From positions 1 to 7,199 of the forward strand of contig JACNJI010000101.1 of the NCBI GenBank assembly GCA_014382645.1: a DNA stretch of 7,199 nt, written 5' to 3'. Shown piece after piece: positions 1 through 5,364 of the stretch. Numbering within the stretch: the stretch's first letter is position 1; every line of letters begins with the position of its first letter. The notes beneath the pieces are model-generated. The model made no database searches. It saw only the letters and a program-made list of their open reading frames with translations, and was not told where the DNA came from. Source of the DNA: Verrucomicrobiota bacterium. GTDB taxonomy: Bacteria; Verrucomicrobiota; Verrucomicrobiia; Opitutales; Seribacteraceae. The translations under genes were made by a program, and so were the position numbers.

Positions 1-97
1 GTGGCGCGCGGTCATTGAATTGGATGGAGACGTAGGCGCAGCCCAGCAAAGGGATGGTCAACAGGATCGATTGAGCTACTGGGGACCCGACGTTCAT
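1..97 (-). CDS. Partial CDS, N-terminus of an unidentified membrane or lipoprotein-like protein (cut by window edge)
   Basis: Reading the minus strand from an ATG at 97-95, the frame stays open for 32 codons to the window edge. The peptide starts MNVGSPVAQSILLTIPLLGC and continues AYVSIQFNDRAP. Residues 10-27 are strongly hydrophobic, and LLGC at 17-20 resembles a lipobox, although no basic residue precedes the hydrophobic stretch, so a first membrane segment is equally possible. The start lies 24 bases after the stop of the ThuA-like gene on the same strand, with no hairpin between them, which suggests co-transcription. No good Shine-Dalgarno is visible; GGA about 12 bases upstream is weak. 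I do not recognise a family from so short a piece, and it could be a chance open frame. Confidence 0.42.
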   Translation of the reverse strand, partial: MNVGSPVAQSILLTIPLLGCAYVSIQFNDRAP

Positions 98-121
98 TAG
101 GCGGCGTCCAAAACTATTCTT

Positions 122-1144
122 CTACTCCTGCAAAGGCCCGATGGGAGTGTTCCAGCCAGCCATATCGCTCGGCTTGGTGCCTCCTTTGCGTCGACCTTTG
201 CCTCGTGCCCAAGTACCGTTGAAGGGACCCACGAAATCGACCTTGAGGTCGGGTTTGATCGCATCCTCCAGTCCAGCGGCCCAGATGCAGGCATTGATCA
301 GGAGGCGCCGGTAACCATCGCTTTCGATGTCGTTGGATGCCCCGTAGGTGCTGGTGAATACGCGGCCCTTTGTCTTGCCGTCCTTACCCAGATAGTGGCG
401 CGTCCAGGCTCCGGGAACGGGTTTGCGGGTCTCGTCGTCGGGCGAATCCGGGGACATTCCCTTGAGGGGCTGGGCCATGGCCAAGGTAGTGTAAGGCTTC
501 AAGGGGTTGGTGTTGTAGCCGCCGCACTGTGCCCACATGTTCTTCACGCCCCGCAGAATCGGATGCTTGGCCTGTTCGGGTACGATGTCGAGTCGCGTAC
601 TCGAACGGTGGTTGCCGCCATAGTGGCCAGCCCATTTTTCGCCCAGTACCTGGCGACCGAAGCCGTCCTTGTATTCGTCCCCGCCGAAGCCGTTGTTGTA
701 TTTTGCATACGGGCTGTCCTTGGGGATCTTGTTGAATCCGTGGGTGGCGGTGCGGAGCCCGACGATGGGTCCGGCCCGATCCAAATAGTCCACGAAGTGC
801 TTCATCTGGTCTTCCGGCCAGTTCTGGAAGCGAGTGAAAACCACCATGATATCCGCCTTCGCCAACTCCTCGATGCCAGGCACGTTATTGGCCCCTGGCT
901 GTATTTCGCCTTTGGCGTTGACCCCGAAGACAACGGAGCACTTGAAGCCATGGTGCTTGGCCAAGATACGGGCAAGGGCAGGCAAAGTCTCTTCGGAGCG
1001 GTATTCGTGGTCGCTCGCTATGAATACGAGGTGTTTACCTTTGCCGAGACCTTGTGCGCCTTCGTAGACGAGAGGGGCGGCGGCAAAGCCACTTATGCAG
1101 GAGGTAACTAAAAGAGTAAGGATTAGGATTGGTTTAGTGAGCAT
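122..1144 (-). CDS. Secreted ThuA-like domain protein (trehalose-utilisation-like fold)
   Basis: A 340-residue protein of the ThuA-like family, a class I glutamine-amidotransferase-like fold common in PVC bacteria and thought to act on or bind sugars; the reaction is not established. Family hallmarks are HEYRSEETLPAL (46-57), RTATHGF (130-136), GEKWAGHYGGNH (168-179), HPILRGV (194-200), PGAWTRHY (244-251) and a GRVF-TSTYGAS-(N/D)IESDGYRRLLINAC block (260-286). The C-terminus ends with the GTKPSDMAGW tail seen in family members, so it looks complete. Residues 1-23 form an export signal; both a lipobox-like VTSC (13-16) and a signal peptidase I site after GFAAA (19-23) are possible. The frame stays open upstream into the divergent gene, but ATG 1144 is chosen because it sits directly before this signal peptide. 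The ribosome site is weak (AGG about 9 bases upstream). Expected in the periplasm or outside the cell. Confidence 0.9.
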   Translation of the reverse strand: MLTKPILILTLLVTSCISGFAAAPLVYEGAQGLGKGKHLVFIASDHEYRSEETLPALARILAKHHGFKCSVVFGVNAKGEIQPGANNVPGIEELAKADIMVVFTRFQNWPEDQMKHFVDYLDRAGPIVGLRTATHGFNKIPKDSPYAKYNNGFGGDEYKDGFGRQVLGEKWAGHYGGNHRSSTRLDIVPEQAKHPILRGVKNMWAQCGGYNTNPLKPYTTLAMAQPLKGMSPDSPDDETRKPVPGAWTRHYLGKDGKTKGRVFTSTYGASNDIESDGYRRLLINACIWAAGLEDAIKPDLKVDFVGPFNGTWARGKGRRKGGTKPSDMAGWNTPIGPLQE

Positions 1145-1149
1145 GCCGA

Positions 1150-1185
1150 TAAGCCTAGGAAGAGAGCTTTGTTTAGCAAGGCTTA
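1150..1185 (-). repeat. Inverted repeat in the 5' leader of the ThuA-like gene
   Basis: TAAGCCT at 1150-1156 is matched exactly by AGGCTTA at 1179-1185, with 22 bases between the arms and a further short GCT/AGC pairing (1166-1168 with 1175-1177) inside. In the mRNA of the ThuA-like gene the downstream arm contains the only AGG before the ATG at 1144, so folding could hide the weak ribosome site. The arms are only seven bases long and the loop is large, so a chance occurrence is possible. Confidence 0.35.
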
Positions 1186-1190
1186 GGTCA

Positions 1191-1219
1191 CTCTTGACAA
1201 GAAAATTATTTGTTAAAAG
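1191..1219. repeat. Imperfect palindrome, possible operator, overlapping the TTGACA box
   Basis: CTCTTGACAA (1191-1200) and TTGTTAAAAG (1210-1219) are inverted copies with 8 of 10 matches around a 9-base AT-rich centre. The centre-to-centre distance of about 19-20 bases (two helical turns) would suit a dimeric regulator. The palindrome covers the TTGACA box and the minus-strand AATAAT, so a bound protein could affect both divergent genes. No regulator gene is in the window, so the assignment as an operator is inference. Confidence 0.35.
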
Positions 1220-1264
1220 CTCCTTGTGTCTTGAGCTGCCGTCGAGTTGTAGGCAATTAATACT

Positions 1265-1268
1265 AAGG
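1265..1268 (+). promoter_or_regulatory. Ribosome binding site deciding the start of the DUF1549 gene
   Basis: AAGG lies 8 bases before the ATG at 1277. The next in-frame ATG (1313) has GGGA only 3 bases upstream, which is too close, so the first ATG is preferred. Confidence 0.45.
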
Positions 1269-1276
1269 TAGCGCTT

Positions 1277-2941
1277 ATGTTGAAAAATCTCTTCGATATC
1301 CTTTTGGGAAATATGCCTTGGTTCGCCATGTCTTTGGTTTTGGGATTCCCTCTGTCCGGCGAACAGGGGTTGCATAATCGAATCGATGATCTTGTTTGGG
1401 CCAAAGCCGGTGACGTCCCTTTTGCCGAAACCGCGGATGACGCCGGCTTCCTGCGGCGTGTCACGCTCGACCTGTCGGGCAATATCCCCACTGCTGGCGA
1501 AGTGTCCGAGTTTCTGGCGGACAAGTCGAAAGGAAAGCGTAAAGAGTTGATAGACCGCTTGATCGCCGGCGACCAGTTTGCCGCCCATTGGACGGAACGA
1601 TTTTCGGTGATGCTTCTGGAACGCTTGGACCAAGGCAAAGTCCCGAAAGGGGAATGGGTCAAATTCCTGAAGCAAACTCTTCGCAAAAAACCTCTATGGG
1701 ACGTTATGATTCGTCAGATGATCGAAGCCAATGGGCAGGGTGTGGACCGCCCGGCAATGAAGTTTCTAGGCACGGTCGATCACCATGCCATGACGGAGAA
1801 CATCGCTCGGCTTCTCCTCGGCATGGACCTGACCTGCGCCAAGTGTCACGACCACCCGTCGGTAAACGAATGGAAGCAAGCTCATTATTGGGGATTGTTC
1901 GCCTATCTCAACCAAACCAAGCAAGCTACCCATAAAAAAGAGGAGAAGGTCTACCTCGTGGAAGGACTTGCGGGAAAGAAGGTGGAATTCGAGTCCGTCT
2001 TCGATCTGGAGAAAATGAGCACAGGGCCACGATTGCCGAATGGAGCGGAAGTGGAGATTCCTCAGTTTGAGAAGGGGGAGGAGTACGAGAAACCGGCCGA
2101 GGATGGTTTGCCTGCTGTTCCAAAGTTCCGACCTCGCGAACGTCTTGCGAAAGATTTGACCGCCAAGGAGAACGAACTTTTCTCACGCAACAGCGTTAAC
2201 CGTATCTGGTTTCTGCTAATGGGCCGTGGTCTCTCCCATCCTCTCGACCAAATGCACGGGAAAAATTCGCCTTCGCACCCAAAATTGTTGGAACTGCTTG
2301 CCGGTGAATTCGTGTCTCATGGCTTCGACCTTAAATGGTTGCTTCGCGAAATTATGCTAAGCGAGACCTACCAACGAAGCAGTAGACTGCCGGAAGGCGT
2401 GACCAAGGTCGAGCCGGCCAGTTATCGGGTGACGTCGCCCAAGGGCTTAACCCCCGAGCAATTACTGCGAGCCGTCTTGCGGGCCACTGGGAATACAAAG
2501 CATGCCAAAGCCCTCAAGGTCGACCCGGAAGCCGAGAAATTCGACCGCAAGGGATATTTCACCGGTAGCAACGTCGAACTCCCGCCATCCTTGGCAGAGA
2601 TGGAGGCAATTTTCATTCAAACCTTTGGCCGACCACCGGGCGAGGCGGAGGTTGATTTCAGTCCGGGAGTCAACAAGTCGCTTTTCCTCATGAACGACCG
2701 CTTGATCGAGCATTGGCTGAAACCTCGGGCTGGAAACCTGATCGATCGGTTGAGCAAAATGGATGCTCCCGATGCCATGGCCAAGGAAATGTATCTTGCC
2801 GTGCTTTCGCGCCTTCCGGAAAAGGAGGAGGCAATCTGGATCGCCGATTATCTTGCCCGGAACGAACCAAGACGAACCGCGGCCTTGGGCGACTTGGCTT
2901 GGGCCTTGTTGAACTCCGCCGAATTCATGTTCAATCATTGA
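1277..2941 (+). CDS. DUF1549/DUF1553 domain protein, short form without the N-terminal cytochrome-like domain
   Basis: A 554-residue member of the DUF1549-DUF1553 family, abundant in Planctomycetes and Verrucomicrobia. The N-terminal domain (about 32-215) has the typical RRVTLDLSGNIPT (60-72) and CAKCHDHP (187-194), a CxxCH motif found at the equivalent place in most members. The C-terminal domain (about 298-550) has FSRNSVNRIWFLLMGRGL (302-319), SHPKLLELLAGEFV, the LLREIMLSETYQRSS block (355-369) and the closing ALLNSAEFMFNH. Many relatives are 800-1000 residues long and carry a cytochrome-c-like (PSCyt) domain; this one lacks it. The first 28 residues are hydrophobic (MPWFAMSLVLGFPLSG at 13-28) and may be a signal peptide or anchor. 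Its stop overlaps the start of the DUF1501 gene by one base (TGATG), the usual partner. The biochemical role is unknown; whether CxxCH binds haem here is open. Confidence 0.93.
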   Translation: MLKNLFDILLGNMPWFAMSLVLGFPLSGEQGLHNRIDDLVWAKAGDVPFAETADDAGFLRRVTLDLSGNIPTAGEVSEFLADKSKGKRKELIDRLIAGDQFAAHWTERFSVMLLERLDQGKVPKGEWVKFLKQTLRKKPLWDVMIRQMIEANGQGVDRPAMKFLGTVDHHAMTENIARLLLGMDLTCAKCHDHPSVNEWKQAHYWGLFAYLNQTKQATHKKEEKVYLVEGLAGKKVEFESVFDLEKMSTGPRLPNGAEVEIPQFEKGEEYEKPAEDGLPAVPKFRPRERLAKDLTAKENELFSRNSVNRIWFLLMGRGLSHPLDQMHGKNSPSHPKLLELLAGEFVSHGFDLKWLLREIMLSETYQRSSRLPEGVTKVEPASYRVTSPKGLTPEQLLRAVLRATGNTKHAKALKVDPEAEKFDRKGYFTGSNVELPPSLAEMEAIFIQTFGRPPGEAEVDFSPGVNKSLFLMNDRLIEHWLKPRAGNLIDRLSKMDAPDAMAKEMYLAVLSRLPEKEEAIWIADYLARNEPRRTAALGDLAWALLNSAEFMFNH

Positions 2942-2943
2942 TG
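2939..2943 (+). promoter_or_regulatory. TGATG stop-start overlap coupling the DUF1549 and DUF1501 genes
   Basis: The TGA of the upstream gene (2939-2941) shares its last base with the ATG of the DUF1501 gene (2941-2943). No Shine-Dalgarno precedes this ATG (the upstream bases are ATGTTCAATCATTG), so translation probably depends on ribosomes that have just ended the upstream gene. Confidence 0.7.
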
Positions 2944-4227
2944 CCTGCAACAATACATAGCTCTGCATGCGGCCAAGCCGTACATGGCATCACTAGGCGA
3001 CGGATGCTTGGTAACTTGGGCGGGCTAGTTGGTTTCGGCAGTTTGCTCCATCCCTCCATCGCTAAGCAGATCGAGGAAAAGCAAAAGCAAGTCTGCCTCA
3101 TCTGGTTGGATGGCGGCATAAGTCAGTATGAAAGCTGGCACCCTTTGCCGGAGAGCAAGTTCGCGGGCCCGTTTCGCAGCATAAAGACCAGCATCCCCGG
3201 CATTCATTTCAGCGAACTGTTGCCCAACACCGCGAAGATCGCCCACAAGATATCTGTCATTCGAACCATGGCGACCAAGGATCCGAATCATTCCACAGGC
3301 GTGCCACGTATGCAAAGAGGAGATCCCTTGGATCGTGGCGTGGACTACCCCTATCTCGGTTCGGCTGTGGCCAAATTGCTCGGTCCCGCCGAGCCGGAAC
3401 TGCCTCCCTACGTATGGATCAAGCCGGGCAACGGAGGATTCATTCATCGGGAGGCCGGTTTTCTTGACGCCCGGTATGGGGCCTTGGCTTTGGGAGATGG
3501 TCGACCCCCTGTTCACATCCATCGACCGGACGGCGTGACCGCCGAACTCGACGCTGCCCGAAATGCCCTGCGTCAAAAGGCTAACGAGCGTTTCCGGGCT
3601 TATCGCAACACCTCCGATGTCGACGCCTACGAGACGAGCTACGACATGGCTCGGAAGTTGATGGCCCGGAAGGAGATCTTCGACGACGAAAAGCTCGATC
3701 CCAAGGACCGCGAACGGTATGGGCTGCATCCCTTGGGAAGACACGTATTGCAAGCCCGCCAGTTGCTTGAGGCTGGCGTTCGCTTCGTCAAGGTGAACAG
3801 TTACCATTGGGATACCCATGGCGACAATTTCAACATGTCCCAACGGCTCGTTCCTCAGGCGGACCAACCATTCGCTGCCCTGATCAACGATCTCGACGAT
3901 CGAGGCATGCTGGATAATACCTTGGTCGTCATGATGAGCGAGTTCGGGCGCACGCCACTTATCAATTCACGCCTTGGTCGAGACCATTGGCCCGACTGTT
4001 GGAGCATCGCCTTGGCGGGATGCGGAATAAAACGTGGGGCCATCATCGGCGATACCACCAAGGACGGTGCCTTCGTAAATGGCGAAGGCTACGACGTGGG
4101 ACATCTCTTCCATACCATATTCAGCGTGCTCGGTATCCAGTCGCATCGCCAAAAGTATCGTCACAAGGGCCAGAAGCTCTCCATTGCCAACGATGACTGC
4201 GAACCAATCAAGGAGGTTATGTTGTGA
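2941..4227 (+). CDS. DUF1501 family protein with twin-arginine signal (alkaline-phosphatase-like fold)
   Basis: A 428-residue DUF1501 protein. This family is related to sulfatases and alkaline phosphatases in fold, but its substrate is unknown. A Tat-type signal is visible: TRRRMLGNLGGLVGFGSLL (18-36). ATG 2941 is chosen because the alternative ATG at 3004 would cut off the arginines, and because it overlaps the preceding stop. Conserved blocks in order are WLDGGISQYESWHP (55-68), NHSTGVPRMQRGD (116-128), DYPYLGSAVAKLLG (135-148), WDTHGDNF (290-297), MSEFGRTPLIN (332-342), GRDHWPDCWSIALAG (346-360) and GHLFHTIFSVLGI (387-399). The DTHGD, EFGRTP and GRDHW motifs hold the likely metal ligands. 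Length is near the usual 430-480, so it appears complete. It probably folds in the cytoplasm with its metal before Tat export and may form a complex with the DUF1549 protein, as suggested by the near-constant pairing of these families. Confidence 0.93.
   Translation: MPATIHSSACGQAVHGITRRRMLGNLGGLVGFGSLLHPSIAKQIEEKQKQVCLIWLDGGISQYESWHPLPESKFAGPFRSIKTSIPGIHFSELLPNTAKIAHKISVIRTMATKDPNHSTGVPRMQRGDPLDRGVDYPYLGSAVAKLLGPAEPELPPYVWIKPGNGGFIHREAGFLDARYGALALGDGRPPVHIHRPDGVTAELDAARNALRQKANERFRAYRNTSDVDAYETSYDMARKLMARKEIFDDEKLDPKDRERYGLHPLGRHVLQARQLLEAGVRFVKVNSYHWDTHGDNFNMSQRLVPQADQPFAALINDLDDRGMLDNTLVVMMSEFGRTPLINSRLGRDHWPDCWSIALAGCGIKRGAIIGDTTKDGAFVNGEGYDVGHLFHTIFSVLGIQSHRQKYRHKGQKLSIANDDCEPIKEVML
4210..4217 (+). 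promoter_or_regulatory. Strong Shine-Dalgarno AAGGAGGT for the WD40 gene
   Basis: AAGGAGGT lies inside the last codons of the DUF1501 gene, 6 bases before the GTG at 4224. It is by far the best ribosome site in the window and supports the GTG start together with the GTGA overlap (4224-4227). Confidence 0.8.
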
Positions 4228-5306
4228 GCGTTCCTCCCCTTGACGTTACCAAGGCCTGGCCGTCCCTCGAACTGGAGCATGGTCGCCAGTTGTTTCGGGC
4301 TCAGTTCAGCCCCGATGGACATTGGGTGGCCGCTGGTGGACAAGATAAGCTGGTCCATGTCTGGGAACTGGAGAAGAACGAGAAGAAATCCCTCGACGGT
4401 CACAAGACTTGGGTTTCTTCGTTGGTCTTTCATCCCAAGGAAAAGAAGCTTTTTTCGGCTGACTACCAAGGTGTGATTAGGTGCTGGAACTACGAGAAAA
4501 GCGACAAACCGGTTTGGACCATTGATGAAGCTGATGGCGACAACGTGCGAGCCCTCGTCGTGACCGCGGACGGTAAGTACTTGATCAGCGCGGGCGACGA
4601 TGCCGTGATCAAAGTATGGCAGACCCGCAACGGCAAGCTGGCGACGAAGCTCGAAGGTCATCAGGAATGTATCTTCAGCCTAGCTGTTTCGCCGGACGGT
4701 AAACACCTCGTCAGTGGAGACCTCTATGGTTCCGTTCGCCAATGGAGCATCGGCGACTGGAAGCAGATCCGCGAACTGGACGCCAAATTACTGCATACTC
4801 GAAAGGAAAACTTCATCGCCGACGTAGGCGGCGTCCGTTCCTTAGCTTTCAGCGGAGATGGCAAACTGCTCGCCGTCGGGGGCATGAAAGAAGCCAAAAG
4901 TAATGCCTTTTGCCCGGGCAAGCCGACCGTCTTGATCTTCGACTGGGCCACTGGTAAAGTGAAGAACGAGCTAAAAATCAAAGGAAAGAGCGACGGTCCG
5001 TTCAATGCCTTGCGATTCCTTGAGGACAATACCTTGGTCGGACATACTGAGATCTTACACACGGCTTCGGAACTGACTTTCTGGAAGATTGATCAACCCG
5101 AGCCAATGCATTCCATAAAGAACGGTTCCGGTTACGACCTTAGTCTACACCCGGACAAGCGCCAACTTCTCGTGCCCACTTACGTTCCGGGTGGCAGCAG
5201 CGGGAACGGAGGAAGGGGGAAAACGCCTGAGAACTACCTGTCCAACACCTCCGTTCTGCGAATATTCAGTCTGTTTGCCAAACCCGAGGGGAAAAAAGAA
5301 GGGTAG
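4224..5306 (+). CDS. WD40 repeat beta-propeller protein, seven blades
   Basis: A 360-residue protein made almost wholly of WD40 repeats, which form a ring-shaped scaffold for protein binding. Seven blades can be read at about 19-48, 58-89, 104-133, 145-175, 200-241, 256-288 and 302-349. Signs include FSPDG (28-32), HVWEL (45-49), the GH pairs at 59-60 and 145-146, [12 protein letters not shown] (121-132), [11 protein letters not shown] (156-166) and [12 protein letters not shown] (209-220). Blade 5 carries a loop insertion (221-234) and blade 7 a Gly/Ser-rich loop (322-333). No signal peptide is seen: the start [20 protein letters not shown] is polar, and the GTG start is fixed by its ribosome site and 4-base overlap with the DUF1501 gene. 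A cytoplasmic location is therefore likely, although the neighbours are exported. Related loci in PVC bacteria often hold WD40 genes beside this DUF pair. Function is unknown. Confidence 0.9.
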   Translation: MSVPPLDVTKAWPSLELEHGRQLFRAQFSPDGHWVAAGGQDKLVHVWELEKNEKKSLDGHKTWVSSLVFHPKEKKLFSADYQGVIRCWNYEKSDKPVWTIDEADGDNVRALVVTADGKYLISAGDDAVIKVWQTRNGKLATKLEGHQECIFSLAVSPDGKHLVSGDLYGSVRQWSIGDWKQIRELDAKLLHTRKENFIADVGGVRSLAFSGDGKLLAVGGMKEAKSNAFCPGKPTVLIFDWATGKVKNELKIKGKSDGPFNALRFLEDNTLVGHTEILHTASELTFWKIDQPEPMHSIKNGSGYDLSLHPDKRQLLVPTYVPGGSSGNGGRGKTPENYLSNTSVLRIFSLFAKPEGKKEG

Positions 5307-5364
5307 ACAGTTTTTCCGCGCACTTGTTCTTGCCCTCGATGAATTAGCCTCCAGCATCTACAAT

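Larger units (their letters stand above)
1145..1276. promoter_or_regulatory. Divergent intergenic region with promoter-like boxes for both flanking genes
   Basis: This 132-base stretch separates two divergently transcribed genes and must hold both promoters unless transcripts enter from further away. On the plus strand a perfect TTGACA lies at 1194-1199, but no good -10 box follows at 16-18 bases; TTAAAA at 1213-1218 is only 13 bases away. On the minus strand an AATAAT at 1210-1205 resembles a -10 box without a clear -35. The centre (1200-1218) is AT-rich compared with the surrounding genes. Two inverted repeats, listed separately, lie here. Promoter boxes are read by eye and are uncertain. 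Confidence 0.4.

Noticed and set aside
395..1111. A 238-codon plus-strand open frame antisense to the ThuA-like gene
   Set aside because: It covers almost exactly the coding region of a strongly supported minus-strand gene, its product resembles no family, and open antisense frames are common with this codon use.
1194..1218. Complete sigma-70 promoter with TTGACA at 1194 and TTAAAA at 1213
   Set aside because: The 13-base spacing is too short; only the -35-like box is good, so I list the region but not a defined promoter.
1145..1675. Long upstream extension of the ThuA-like frame on the minus strand, antisense to the DUF1549 gene
   Set aside because: The frame is open, but the extension has no family similarity that I recognise, would bury a clear signal peptide inside the protein and runs antisense to a well-supported gene.
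2713..2940. Upstream extension of the DUF1501 frame inside the DUF1549 gene
   Set aside because: It overlaps conserved DUF1553 sequence in another frame; ATG 2941 gives the Tat signal and a normal stop-start overlap.
3025..3867. A 280-codon minus-strand open frame antisense to the DUF1501 gene
   Set aside because: A shadow of the DUF1501 gene; no recognisable domain or start context.
5290..5317. GGAAAAA/TTTTTCC inverted repeat at the end of the WD40 gene as a terminator
   Set aside because: The stem is nearly all A-T, the loop is 14 bases and no T-run follows the second arm, so an intrinsic terminator is not supported.
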